Shown here in pieces: positions 46,458 through 58,180 of a DNA stretch of 64,000 bases (within the stretch, counting starts at the first letter, position 1; every line of letters begins with the position of its first letter). The notes beneath the pieces are model-generated. The model was given only the letters and a program-made list of their open reading frames with translations, did no database searches and was not told the origin of the DNA. This DNA comes from Gnetum montanum (Eukaryota; Streptophyta; Gnetopsida; Gnetales; Gnetaceae), in NCBI GenBank assembly GCA_015680685.1, contig MNCI01003549.1, positions 211,870 through 275,869 of the forward strand, in the 5' to 3' direction. The translations under genes were made by a program, and so were the position numbers.

Positions 46458-46850
46458 GGTGCTACACTACACTACACTACATAGCGTAATAGAGTACTAT
46501 GCTACACAACGTGACATGGTGTTATGATGTGCTATGCTAAGAAACATGACATGGTGTTGTGTTATGCTACACTACATAGCATAACATCATGCTATGCTGC
46601 ACTATGCTACGCAGCTTGACATGGTGCTACGCAACGCAATGTGACATAGTGCTACACTGCGTTATGCTCTATAGTGTGACATGGTGCTACGCTGTGCTAC
46701 ACTACACAATGTAACATGGTGTTATGTTGTGCTATACTACGCAGTGTGACATGGTACTACACTGCACTTCACTACATAGTATGACAACATGATATGTTGT
46801 GCTACGCTACACAGCATGACATGGTGCTACGATGCATAGCTTAACATGTG
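46458..46850. repeat. CTACG-rich array with 'acagcgtgacatggtgctac' units, E5 3' LTR
   Basis: About ten diverged copies of a 30-45 bp unit 'gctatgctacactacgcagcgtgacatggtg', itself built from CTACR pentamers. It is repeated in the other LTR at 53577-54055. Confidence 0.82.
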
Positions 46851-47018
46851 AATCTGCAGAAAGTGCCATCATTCTAACACTTAGAAAATTTTTGCAAATC
46901 TAGCAGTTGGAGCTAACTACACTCAACACTTGGAAAAATATAGGCAAAACACCACTATTTTGACACTTATCCAAATTTGCAATTGAGATGCCAAGACCTG
47001 AAATTTTTTGGTGTTTCA

Positions 47019-47077
47019 ATGACCCCTCTTTGTTGACATCTAGAGGAGTGGCCCAAGAGACATCAACAAAGAATTAC
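47019..47077 (-). other. Polypurine tract with upstream hairpin, E5
   Basis: On the minus strand the arm CTTTGTTGATGTCT, the loop 'cttgggccactcctct' and the arm AGATGTCAACAAAG are followed by AGGGGTCAT and LTR start TGAAACACC (two mismatches in the stem). Confidence 0.75.
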
Positions 47078-48900
47078 AAAACACCATAGTAGACATGCCA
47101 CCAACATCACTCATTGATACAAGATCAGATGTTGTTTTACCATGCTCAAGAGTTCTACAGGGATAAGGTTATGTTGAGTGACAAGGAGTATACACAATGC
47201 TAGGGAGATGAAATTTAAATGGTGGAAATGAAATGCAAACAATGGATCATGATGTAAGATGCAAATTAAGCATGGTTGACAGTAACCATGGCATGAAGTG
47301 GTTCATCCCTGAAACCTTGACCTCTTTTCAAAGTGCTTATGAGAGTTTCAAAGTCAATCTAAGGCTGGGCCAATTACAAAGCTATAGCGTGGTCAATTTT
47401 CTTGGGGATGTGCTTTTCACCATTTTTTTTGTGTTTTGAGGAAAACCTTCTTTGGGTTCAGCATACTACTAAATGTTAGCTGCAAGTTGGCCATCCAGAA
47501 GATGGGCTTTGTTTTGATGCATCCACATCGCATCTATAGGATAGATGTTTCCTCTTAGGGATGATTTGTGTTTCATTTTCTTAGGCTTTGAGCATGCAAA
47601 AGAGGCTGCCAACAAGACGAGTTGTGTTACATCGACCATGGGTTCTCTAGTTGATGTAAAGAGAATGCCATATGCATCACAGTGTGTATGCATTTGAGGG
47701 ATTTGTAATCATAAGTATGTAAGGGATGAGAGGATTTTGGGTTGAAGGAGTGGATGTGCATAGGATGTAATAGGGATGAGGGGTATGTGCAGTCTTAAGT
47801 GGCTTAACTAGTCCAATCATGCACATCAAAACAATGTGATAACTTGCTACTACAATGAGATGCATCTTTGCATGACCACATCTAAGGCTTCATTGTGCAA
47901 ACATAACTTTAAGAAGGTAAGAAAACCACACAACATGAAATGCAAGTGTAAATTCTTGATGTGAAGATGTTGCAAGTGCTAGATGTGAAGATGCTGTAAA
48001 TGTGTCAAATGTTGTGTCAGTTGCAAGTGCTCAAGAAGCTAGTGAAAGTGCTAGGGCAATGATTTTGTGAGTCCTCTAAAGGTCACACTAATGGCAAGTG
48101 CTCCAAAAGATCAGTAGGATGGTGGGAGGTGATGATGCTATCAGTGCCCCCAAGGGTTTCACTAATGGAAAGTGCTCAAACAGATTAGTAACATGCCAAA
48201 TTAAAGTCCTGGTAGACTGTGAACCCAGTTTAAAGTCTTGGAAAATCATGATGTGTTAGTTTATAGTTTTAGTAAATTACTGGATGCTAGTTTAATGTCA
48301 TAGAAAATAGTGGATGTTATGCCAATTTAACGTCATGACCCAAGGATGAGTTATTGTGCTAGTTTAACGTCATGACCCAAGGACAAGTTATTATGTCAGT
48401 TTAACGTCATGACCCAAGGATGAGTTGTTGTTCTAGTTTAATTTCATGACCCAAGGATGAGCTATTGTGCCAATTTAACATCATGATCTAAGGATGAGCT
48501 TTTGTGCCAGTTTAATATCATGACCCAAGGATGAGCTGTTGTCCTAGTTTAACATCATGACCCAAGGATGAGCTATGCCAATTTATAGTCATAGTAGATT
48601 GCTTACCTTCCTTGTGTAAGGTGCGATGCTACATGCATAGTCATGCTATGTGCTTGCAAGATCTTGCAAAAATCAATTAGAAAAAAAACATCAAGTGGCA
48701 ATTATTGTAAATAGAATTGAAATGCATGAATGAAAGGAAAGTAGTGCAAAAATCGATAGTTTTAGGCCATCCCAGTTCGTAGGCTAGTTTAAGGCCTTTT
48801 GGGCCATGTGTTTTTGTTGTTTTATTTTTTTAATGTATTTTTGATGTCTTTCAACTGCAACATGTAAGCTAAGTTGATGAATGCATAAATAAAGTAGAAA
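47078..48900 (-). other. Non-coding tail of E5
   Basis: No domain was recognised. 48190-48600 holds about ten copies of 'gtttaacgtcatgacccaaggatgagctattgtgcca' (~37-45 bp), the E5 version of the TTAAAC motif array. It corresponds to 9567-11335 in E2. Confidence 0.6.
48190..48600 (-). repeat. 'agtttaacgtcatgacccaaggatgag' array in E5 tail
   Basis: Head-to-tail units of about 40 bp, well recognisable from 48300 to 48590. The minus strand shows the same TTAAAC core as the other arrays. Confidence 0.8.
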
Positions 48901-48924
48901 CTCATAAACAAAGAAAAATGCATG

Positions 48925-49845
48925 ATCTAAGTGAGTAGGTAAAATGTAAATGTGTAGACTAGTGTGATGTAAATGAAAGTCAAAAATGCATGGCAAGGGG
49001 AGGCAAAGGGTAGGCAAGCACCTAGCAAATTTTTGGCCAAGAGAAAGTCTTGGTCATATAGTTGCTTCCTAATTAGGTGTAGATTAGGAATCATGCAAGG
49101 CTTAGGATCCTCTAGGAGGCTATTAGCTTCAACCACTCGTTTGAGTGTGTTAGCCTTAGGCACTACATTAGTTTCCATAGGTGTACCACTAAGAAACTCT
49201 TCTTCTAAAACTTGCACCATGTCTATGTCATGGATAGTCAAAGAGGAAGCATTATCACCATCAATGATAACTTAATCACCTTCATATGGAAGGTGGATTT
49301 CTTGGTGGATGGGAGAGCAGATGGCCCTTAGTTGGGCTAGCCAAGGCCTACCTAGAATCATGTTAACACCTGGCATCTCATCTATGATAGTGAAATCTAC
49401 ACTGGTGTGGAATTACTCTCCTACCACGAAGGCTAAGTTGATTGTACCCATAATAGTCACACATGATCTATTGAAGGATTTTAGACATGCAATTTTGGTT
49501 GGCTTGATTTTGTCTATTAGGCCTAGCTTGTTGATGATGGAGTATAGGACTATGTTTGTTGCTGCACCATCATCAACATGTACTCTATGAATCGTGCACT
49601 ACCCAACGCATATGCTAATGGATAGTGGAGCTATAGTGACCTCCCCTAATTTGAGGTTAATCTTGACTGCATCGTTGCAAAGCACTAGGGGTGTTGAACT
49701 TGATTCTTTTGCTGCAGGGGGCAACATCATAGCACGGATTGATGTCTCATCTACAGGGATGTCCTCTGTAATAGGAATGGAGGCAAAAATTCATGCTAGG
49801 GCTTGGCAATGAGTAGATGAGGTCATGACCAAGTCATACAAGCTC
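48925..49845 (-). pseudogene. Aspartic protease region of E5
   Basis: The minus strand reads HVDDGAATNIVLYSIINKLG (about 49580-49520), LAFVVGE, FTIIDEMPGVNMILGRPWLA, AICSPIHQEIHLPYEGD, and SSLTIHDIDMVQVLEEEFLS near 49255-49185. It ends near DFLLAKNLLGACLPFA. It is the most complete protease in the window and supplies the piece hidden by the gap in E2. The active-site triplet is DDG. In-frame stops are few. Confidence 0.82.
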
Positions 49846-49849
49846 AACA

Positions 49850-51990
49850 TTGTATTCTTCTTCTTCAGTGTTTGTTTCACCTAGGTTAGTGTAGCTACGA
49901 AGCCCTTGTTGTTAGCTGTTATGTTGGCCTTGACTTCCTCCATGTGGCTTGAGAGACAGATCTCTTGCGGAGGGGACTTGGGCTTGGTTTGCTTGGCCTA
50001 CTTGGGGGTACGGGCCCTAATGTTTGGTTGTTGCTTATTGATTATAGCCTTTGCTTCATCCATGGGGCTCATAAGACATCCATTTTTCCTCTTGCATTGT
50101 CATTTGGTAGGCCTAACTAGGTTACTAATGGATTCAACCTTTGAAGGAGGAGGGACTGAGATGTTGCCCACTATTGGGCTTTGGATAGGTGAGGGGCCAT
50201 CACATTGTGGCACCCTTATGACAAACTATAGTTGAGGAGTTGTTGTGTGACCAACTCGTTGTGGCACCTTGATGATGAAAGGTTACTTAGAAATTGTTGT
50301 TGCTACGTCATGCCAGTTTAACATCTTAGCAGATAACTGCTATGGAACCTTGACCACAAAGGGTGTTGTGGGTACCCGAGGTGGAAATTTCATAAAAAAA
50401 GAAATGCCTCTTGCTTATGGAGGCTAAGGGAACCCTTACCTTGTTAAGAGGCACACGGATCACAAAATGTTGTTGCACAAGTTTGGGCTTTCCACATATG
50501 CTAATGGAGTTTATGACATAAGAAGCATCGTTTGCATCAAATTGGCCCAGTATGTCTAGCACCAATTGGCCTTGTTTTATCATTCTTTTCAAGTCATCCT
50601 GCAAAGCACAATAGTTTTCTATACTATGACTAGACAACTGGTGGTAATGACAATATTAGTCTAGCTTGAAGTGTTGTGGGACTAGGGGCTCATTTGGTAC
50701 TACTAAGGTAGGGTTCCTTAGTAGTTCATAGTACCTATCATGTTTTTGACGAGAAATCTCTAATACCTGTTTGTATTGGATTTGCCCAATTTTTAGGAGT
50801 TTCTCCAATAATGTAGAGGGTTCCATTAGTAGTTCTGTATACTTTGAGCGATCCTTGCTGATGTGATCATCCAATAATGTAGAGGGTTGTACATGAAGTG
50901 TGTCATAAACTTGCTTATGAGATCATCCAAAGTGGGGATTAAGGCCTTGGGTAGCATGCGATACTAGTCTAAGGCCATGCAAATGAGTGACATGGGGAAC
51001 ACACGCATGATAGCATGTGGCCAAGCTTGAAGGAGTAGGCACTCAAATCAAAATGTGACCAAGTGTGCATTGGGGTCACCTTCACCATTGTACTTGGTGA
51101 ATTGAGGTAGCTGGACCACATTTTGGAGAGTTAGAGGTGGTACCACAAGACTTATGGGATCATCTCAATATAATTCCATCACCTTGACAGTGTCAGAGGA
51201 GGTAGCCTTGAGTCAGTTGATCTCCTTTGTCAACGTTTGGATCAACTAGAATGCCTGATTCAAGCTTGGAGATGTGCCTGCCGGTTGCATTGGCTAGGCT
51301 TATGTTGGTTGCATAGCATAAGGTTGAATTGTTGGTTGTAGATTTTGCCAGTTTAACATTGTAACATATGATTGTTGCTAGTTAATCATCATAGTATATG
51401 GTTGTTGATGTGTTGGCTGAACGATGGGTGCAATGATTGAAGTAGGCCACACGTAAGTGGGTTGGATGGACAACATAGATGCCAATGAGATAGGTAGGAT
51501 GTAGGATACTTGAGTTGTTTGGGGCTAGGAGGTGGCCCTTGCATGAGTATAGGGTTGGGAAAATGTAGTAGTTACTTGCAAGGAAGGTTGAATTGGCATG
51601 GTTACCCTCTTAGAGAGGATGGATGGATTGAACTGAGGAGGGCTTGTACTAGGGAGCGATTGTTGGAAGATGGTGTAAGGGTGGCTCTCATGTTCAAAGG
51701 AGGCCTTGAACTCATCTTCCTCTTTCTATGAGGCTTCCTCATAAATTGTTCTTGCATCATACTTGTTTGCATGGATGAGTTGGGACAACAACTAGTGGTA
51801 GGACTCCATGAGTGGGATTACGTCAAACAAGGAGGGGTTGTACTCCCGTCCATTCTGGTGGATTTTTTCGTAGTTCTATTTTGCCTCCAAATCAAGATAA
51901 TCCATTGGTAATCTTGCTTGGATTTTGGCACAAACAAAGTTGTATTGTTCGTGGCTTAGTGCAGCATGCTTTGGTTGGATCCTAGTATCA
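49850..51990 (-). pseudogene. gag of E5
   Basis: From high to low coordinates the minus strand gives a NFVCAKIQARLPMDYLD-like N-terminal block (about 51960-51880), a Gln/Pro/Thr-rich linker with short repeats (51270-51560) and a gag core about 51150-50900. Then come RQKHDRYYELLRNPTLVVPN, a knuckle remnant with NYCAL, LKRMIKQGQLVLDILGQFDA, GKPKLVQQHFVIRVPLNKVR, and a Lys/Pro-rich linker to the protease. It is close to the E2 gag in sequence. It has many stops and frame changes. Confidence 0.75.
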
Positions 51991-52059
51991 AATGTGTTAG
52001 ACACCAATGTGAAAGATTTATCTAGGTTCATATTCATAGATTGGGTTGTGAGAGTTGCT

Positions 52060-52390
52060 ATTTGTACAAAATGGCTAACTCTGAAAACTACAAAAAAATG
52101 ACTAAGTCTACCAATAGTAGGAAAATGGCTAAGTATAAAAATATAGAAAACTGGCTAAGTGTAAAATTGCAGAAAATATACTAAGTATGAAAATGCAAAA
52201 AAAAATGCTAAGTATAAAAACTCTGAAAAATGGGTAACTCTGGTGCTACACTCACTATGCTGGAGCTTGGTATGCTTGCTACACTGGAACTTGGTACACT
52301 TGCTATGCTATAGCTTGTTACACTTGTTATACTAGAGCTTGCTACGCTCTAAGAACTTGTTACACTCTTTAGAAAATCTAGAGTTTTGAC
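52060..52390 (-). repeat. Leader repeats of E5
   Basis: Seven or so copies of 'aaaatggctaagtataaaaatgcagaa' (about 28 bp), then 'cttgctacactggagcttggtac' units, lie between the PBS and gag. The E4 leader (39440-39560) has the same repeat on the other strand. Confidence 0.78.
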
Positions 52391-52427
52391 TATGTGCTCA
52401 TCAAAAATGTAGATAGAAATGGTTCAG

Positions 52428-52445
52428 GTCCTCCTTCTAGAACCA
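52428..52445 (-). other. Primer binding site of E5
   Basis: TGGTTCTAGAAGGAGGAC on the minus strand, 5 nt inside the LTR end; a diverged version of TGGCGCTAGAAGGAGGGC. Confidence 0.6.
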
Positions 52446-53268
52446 AAAACTGTGACATCTGAAAAAGTTAGTGGCTGGAACACCGAGAGGTCCATGGGCA
52501 TACAGCCTAACTCTGAATTCGTGTAAGGGCTGTGTTGGAGAAAAATGAAAATAGGGTGCCATGAATGGTCTTATTGATCAGACAGGGACTTATGTTGTGT
52601 TAAAATGACTATGTGTGAGAAGGGTTTGTACTACGTTACGTGCGGGCATCAGGTCCAGGAAAGCTAGAGAGTAGAAGGGTGTCTCGGCCTGAGAATAATG
52701 ATGTTAACATGCAAATATGTATAAAAAAGTAAGAAAATACAAGTATTACACTAAATGCCAAAGAGAGATGCTTAAGAAATGTAATAGAATCTAAGAACAG
52801 TAGTGCAACACCCCAAAAGAGGGAGCATAGCTAATTCACAAAGAGTCTCAAAAGGTATATAATGTACAATAGGTGTAGTTGAAGCATAATCATAGCCTCG
52901 GTGGTGTCAAGCTGTGAAGTCTAGTGCTTACTATGTTGAACTGTGCCTACCGGGTTGGTAGCCACAGTGTACCGTGTGATGTTTTATAGGGCTGCAATGG
53001 GACTACAGTGTAGCGTGCAGTGTAGCTATGCTTCTCTATTGGTGTAATGTGCTCTAGGTCTTGTTCACCCATGGCATTTAAGTGCCAAGATGCCAAAGTG
53101 CCAAAATGCCAAATGAAAGTGTCAACTTCCTAATTAGTGAAAAATGGAAGTCAACCCCCTTTTTCCCTTTTTTTCACCTTTAAACATTAGGGCATAGGGG
53201 TATTTATAGGGCTAGGATTAATCCAAAATGTAGATCAAGTGCCATGTGGCAATGCAGGAGACGTCCCA

Positions 53269-53576
53269 TGTTACGTGCAAGACATGGGACACTAGCTACT
53301 ACAGTTATCCTATGTTACGTGTGGGACATGGGACTCTACCTGCTATACTTGTTCCATGTTATGTGTGGGACATGGGATGCTGGCTACTATGCTCATCTTG
53401 TGTTATGTGTGGGACATGAGACTCTGGCTACTACACTTACCCTGTGTTATGTGTGGGACATGGGACTCTAGCTGCTACACTTGTCCCATGTACATGTGGG
53501 ACATGGGATGTTGGCTACTACACTTGTCCTATGTTATGCATGGGACATGAGACGCTACCTACTAGGCTCATCCCAA
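53269..53576. repeat. 44-bp tandem repeat, 7 copies, E5 5' LTR
   Basis: The same unit and copy number as 46150-46457, so the array predates the last round of E5 transposition. Confidence 0.88.
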
Positions 53577-54055
53577 GTGCTATGCTACACTATACTACAC
53601 AGCGTGACAAGGTGCTACACTACACTACACAGCATGACAAGGTGCTGCACTGTGCTACATTGCATAGCATGACATGGTGCTATGATGTGCTATGCTACGT
53701 AGCTTGACATGGTGTTGCACTACGCTACGCTACATAGCATGACATGGTGCTACGCTACACAGCTTGACACTGTGTTATGCTACACAGCATGACATAGTGC
53801 CATGTTGCGCTACACTACACAACATGACAAGGTATTACAATGTGCTACCCCATGCAGTGTGACATAATGCTACGCTACGCAGCATGACATTGTGCTACGC
53901 CACACAGTGTGAGAAGGTACTACACTATGCTATGCTATGCAGCATGACATGGTGCTATGCTGCATTATGCTGCATAGCATGATAAGGTGCTATGTTGTGC
54001 TATGCTACATAGTGTGACATGGTTCTACGTTGTGCTATGCTACATAGCTTGACAT
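53577..54055. repeat. CTACG-rich array, E5 5' LTR
   Basis: Diverged 'gctacgctacacagcatgacatggt' units; longer than the copy in the 3' LTR (46458-46850). Confidence 0.8.
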
Positions 54056-54234
54056 GTGAATCTACAAAAAGTACCATCATTCTAACACTTAGAAAAATTT
54101 TGCAAATCTAGCAATTAGAGATGACTACACTCAACACTTGGAAAAATATTGGCAAAAAACCACCATTTTGACACTTATCCAAATTTGCAGTCGAGATGCT
54201 GAGACCTAAAATTATTTGGTGTTTCAACTAAGTG

Positions 54235-57200
54235 TTCAATCAATAAAGCAACATAAGTAAAGCAACATCGTGGACATACTGAGCTTGTGATCTACCTACT
54301 GTAGGTAGTCAACCATGTCCTCCATAACATCTTCCATGAAGGCAATCTTGTTAGGCATATCTACCCATGGTTTCATGTGGTAGGTAGAAGTGGGATTGCT
54401 AGCAAGCACATTTGAGGTTGTAACATAACAATGCAATCAGCATACAACCAAATAGCCAAATATGCTAGAGCAAAACAGGAATAATAGATGTCAATCCAAG
54501 GCATTCACCTAGTAGGCCCTCAAGTGTAAGAGTAGGGAGGTCACCCATCTACATGCTATCAAATAGATAATCAAAATCACCCCCATCATGGTGGAGTAGC
54601 CCCTCCTCTAATAGCTAGAAGGTGTCTATAGCCTCGTGTAGCTCATCTCTATGGGCTTTCCCCTTCTTAACTTAAGGGTATGCATCCTCTTCTACCACTT
54701 TAGCTACTACTCTAGTAGCCCTCTCTTCCATTTCTATAACTTACACACATTAGCACACATTAGTACAGTGTAATATAGTACAAAAAAACATAAAATATAA
54801 ACATTCATACAACCAATGCATCTAAGTTAAGCATACTAACCTATAACCTCTTTGCAAAAGCTATGAAGCTTAAGCCAAATCTTTTTGTTACTTTCCCATC
54901 CAACCTCAATGGAAACCTTCTCTATGGGGCATGGCCTCTTGATTTTTTTCTTATCTGGTCCCACTATCTCTACAATGTAGTGGTCTACCTTTTTCGCATC
55001 CCTAACGCCAACTAGGGGGCCCTCACCCACACTATCATGTAAATAGTGTGATCACCTCATAGGACCTTTGGTCGTTATTGATAATGACTCATTGATTCCC
55101 TCTAGAAGGGTCATGCACACAAGTGGTCCTGAGCATATGTTTGATCCATGACTCTAACAACTACTCATAGTCCTACACCATCCATCATCCCTTATCACGT
55201 ACCACCAAGAGCTCCGTGAACCTTCACAAATATCCTGCAAAGAATGCGAAGTGAACGTGAGACCTCACCTAGAGGTTGAACTGCAACTTGGTGATATCTA
55301 CATGCAAACCTGTGGTGATGTAAATAGCCCAGTTAAATCTTGTGTCCTCCAATAGCACCTCTTTCATCACCCACACTTAGTCCACCTGAAGAATTTTTCC
55401 TTGGAAGAGCAACTTCAGAAATGCATGGACATGAAAGAGAGGGTAAATTTCTTGGACCTCAAGTATAAACATGTCCTTGATGAGTATGCCCTTGTAAGAT
55501 TAGGTGTCCTCTAACCAACCCATAATATCCCCTCTATATTCCACCTTCTTGCTAGCTTTATCAATAATCGATGGGTCATCGGCTGAGAGTTCAAAGAGGT
55601 CAGTGAAAAAGTCCTTGCTAAGGTCTAGCACTACCCTCACACTACACACTTGGGTGACAAACTATCAAACATTGCTACTGAAGGATTTGATTATGGTAAC
55701 CATTTTGGCCACCAAAATGCTTAGGCTATAGGTCAAAAATAAGTCCATCAGCCCAGTGTGCATGAGCCTAGTGGTTAATGCCTCTGAAGCTTGGTGAAAA
55801 AACCAATGTTGTGCATCCTCTACATCACCATATTTCATGATGAGGGTGGCTTTCGTGTGGCCTATGGTGACAACAGTCACCTCTCTTGAGGCAATTGCTA
55901 CTACAACCAAGATAAAAATAATGTTGACATAAGGCAAAGGCAAATCAACAAGCATGTGACTAATCACATGAGGTAAAATGATAGTTGCAAACATGGTACA
56001 AATGAACTATGGGATGGAGATGGTGGTGTAAGCATCTTCTCAATGTTGAGCTCACTAGTAGCCCACTCCTCATCTAGCCAGTCATGGACCTTGCACGCCT
56101 TTAGGTACTAAGTGGGGTAGGCCCTAGATTAGATCCCACATGTTTGATCATAGCTTCCCAAATATTTGCACTTGACGAGAATACCTCTAAGGTAGTCTAG
56201 GTTAGTGCTAGAGCATCTGTCTCATCATGTAGGCCCTACTCATCAACTCTGAATCTAGCAACAAGGATGAGTAGTTAGCAAATTTAGTATGAGCCAATAG
56301 TAAAAATACATTGTAAAAGCTATAAGAGAACTTACCCTCCTATGTAGTGACCATTCCAAGTGGGTTCTAAAACAAAGTGTGCACTCGTAGAGCAAGAAAA
56401 AGGATGTTGCTCTTATTATAGCAACTAAACCCTATCATCTACCAAATCTTGCATAAGGGTCGAGCACCCTTGGGGCCTCTACCTAAACCACCTACTCCAT
56501 CATCACTAATAGTGGTCTCATCAAACATAAACCTCAAGATGTCCTAGTTAGCCCTAGGCAGCATTGTTTCTATGATGGCACTAACAGCCTCCATCACTAA
56601 GTGTGACCACATCATCACACTGAAGTACTGTTGTAGGAATTCTAGGAGCTTATGTGCCCCTAACCAAAACCACACTACCTAATGGCTCACACACATATCT
56701 AGTGTAGGTATGTTAGGAATAGGCTTGCTCATGCAGCACAAAATGTCCATGACATTCACGATAACCAAGATGGGCTTTAGTAATACTTTGAATCATAAAG
56801 CAACAAACAAAGTGTTAGTATACAAATAATTGAATGTAAATTTTTTCAAAAATGTATTAAAAATTAAACTTAGCATAATTAGCATAACATAGCCTAGATT
56901 AGCAAAAAATATCTTAGGGCCCCATAGGTATAAGATGTCAACAAATACATTTGATGCATCTAGTACTCACTAGGGTAAGCATGTTTTGCATAGGATTAGC
57001 ATCTCATTTTACATTTGTTCACATGTTTAGCATCATTACAATTTATAGTCTTTGTAGTCTTCACATCGTTATGGTTCACACAATTAGCATCATTATAGTT
57101 TGCATGTTTTGATAGTTTGACATTATTGTAGTCCATAGGTTTGGCATGGTTGCAAGTTTAGCATTGTTGGCATTATCACATTTTGCAAGGTTAGCTTTGA

Positions 57201-57240
57201 GTACAATCTACAAAATTTTTTAAAATTTTTCTAACTTTGG
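54235..57240 (-). pseudogene. Antisense FCP1-like/plant-transposon gene, copy C (in E4)
   Basis: Reading leftward: the FCP1-like exon 56336-56785; an 81-bp intron; an exon from 56254 (WLDEEWATSELNIEKMLTPP); an exon with EVTVVTIGHTKATLIMKYGD near 55890-55820; and VRVVLDLSKDFFTDLFEL. Next come VHAFLKLLFQGKIL and VHFAFFAGYL (55440-55230), a basic block (GPDKKKIKRPCPIEKVSIEV, 54836-55030), an acidic exon near 54735-54510 (HHDGGDFDYLF) and NKIAFMEDVMEDMVDYLQ near 54320. The order is the same as in A and B. The first exon and promoter are missing, apparently removed by the pol deletion of E4, and E5 cuts the far end. In-frame stops are present. Confidence 0.7.
56336..56785 (-). other. FCP1/NIF-like HAD exon of copy C
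   Basis: A 450-bp exon. It reads LKPILVIVNVMDILCCMSKP, VVWFWLGAHKLLEFLQQYFS, VMMWSHLVMEAVSAIMETML, ILRFMFDETTI, then SNILFLALRVHTLF at the DDSPY position. The first catalytic Asp is Asn here. The acceptor is ATTCAAAG and the donor GAGG/GTAAGT. It is closer to copy B than to copy A. Confidence 0.7.
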
Positions 57241-58120
57241 GTAGTGTAGTCTAAAAAATAATGAACATTTTCTAACTTTGGGCTACCTTAGTGGAGAGTG
57301 TAGTCTAGAGATGCCAATATTTTCTAACTTTGGGTCACCTTGACTATGTTCTAGAAAAGTAGAGACCATAGTCCTAAGTTGTAAGAAATTCTAACTCCCT
57401 AACTATGAGCAGAGTGCTGAGAAAAAACTTACTATTGGGCAGACATCATTTCGATGAACACTTAGCATCAACTATGCCTTGAAAACAAGGAGTGTACTCC
57501 TAACTATGGCTTGCAAGGATCAAGGTCTCAACTATCATCCCAATGCTCTCTCCATGCACTACACCCTACTACAACACCATGCACTTCCCACCACCTACCA
57601 CTCTCTATACCCTACATGCCCTACATGCCTCATGCAACCCTCACCTACTGCACTACCCTACATGCTCCTCATCCATACCAATAGTGTCATCACATGTCAT
57701 GCCCCTTGCCCTCCCTCATCCCTATAGGAAACAAGTTTTTCTAAAATAAAAGAGCAAAGGGGGACAAGCATGTTCCCAAGCAAAGTTAAAGAGTTGCAAT
57801 TCACAACTAGTCCAACCCTAAATCCATGTTGACTCTCTCATGAGCATTCTAATAAGAGATCACAATTTTAGGGGCAAGTCATCCTGGTGCCATGGGTGCT
57901 AACTCTCTCATGAACATTTCGAAAAGGAATCAATGTTCCAATGGCAAGCCACCTTGGTGCCATGCTAACTTCACATATTGCAACATGACATCCCATTTGC
58001 ATTTTACCTCTCCTACCATCCTTAACACATTACCTACACCCTTAGCACTCTTGAGCATGGTGCAATGACATCTGATTAATTACTGACAACTAATGTTGGT
58101 GCCAAGTTTTTTATTTTTTT
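57241..58120 (+). other. 3' tail of E4 across the pol deletion
   Basis: 57241-57720 resembles the E3 intron/spacer region 2280-2850; 57780-58000 resembles the E3 3' tail 36540-36720. The junction between them (about 57725-57780) is therefore the pol deletion point. No coding sequence is recognised. Confidence 0.6.
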
Positions 58121-58180
58121 TATAATTCTTTGTTAACATCTCTTAGGCCACTCCTCTAGATGTCAACAAAGAGGGGCCAA
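58121..58180 (+). other. Polypurine tract with best-preserved hairpin, E4
   Basis: The arms CTTTGTTAACATCT and AGATGTCAACAAAG (14 bp, one mismatch) enclose 'cttaggccactcctct'. The 3' arm overlaps the PPT AACAAAGAGGGGCCAA, which abuts the LTR at 58181. Confidence 0.8.

Larger units (their letters stand above)
45845..47018 (-). repeat. 3' LTR of E5, truncated
   Basis: It aligns with about 52960-54226. The low-coordinate ~510 bp, the LTR 3' end, is absent. The minus-strand TATA is at 46082-46089. It contains the 44-bp array and the CTACG-type array described separately. Confidence 0.82.
45845..54226 (-). mobile_element. E5: non-autonomous gag-protease LTR element
   Basis: Minus-strand element with a 5' LTR 52451-54226, PBS 52428-52445, a repeat-rich leader, gag, protease, a tail with the TTAAAC motif array, a hairpin-PPT and a truncated 3' LTR (45845-47018). 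It has no pol, like E2. It is inserted between the E4 motif array and antisense gene copy C. Because about 500 bp of the 3' LTR are missing, no target duplication can be shown. Confidence 0.82.
52451..54226 (-). repeat. 5' LTR of E5
   Basis: The minus strand starts TGAAACACCAAAT and ends ATGTCACA. The TATA box is at 53201-53208 (minus). It contains the 44-bp tandem repeat (53269-53576) and the CTACG array (53577-54055). It aligns with 45845-47018. Confidence 0.85.
39129..58180 (+). mobile_element. E4: Tat-type element, gag-PR plus antisense gene, pol deleted
   Basis: This is the internal part of a plus-strand element: leader, gag (broken by a solo LTR), protease, CCTTAAACTAGCA array, antisense gene copy C (broken from the array by E5), tail, and PPT before the LTR 58181-59811. 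No RT or integrase is found between copy C and the PPT. The tail joins directly the DNA that in E3 lies about 1 kb before pol (about 2850) to DNA near the PPT (about 36480), so pol and the first exon of the antisense gene appear lost in one deletion. Confidence 0.75.

Noticed and set aside
57479-57749. Proline/histidine/cysteine-rich ORFs
   Set aside because: C-rich low-complexity DNA in the E4 spacer, related to the non-coding 2580-2850 region of E3.
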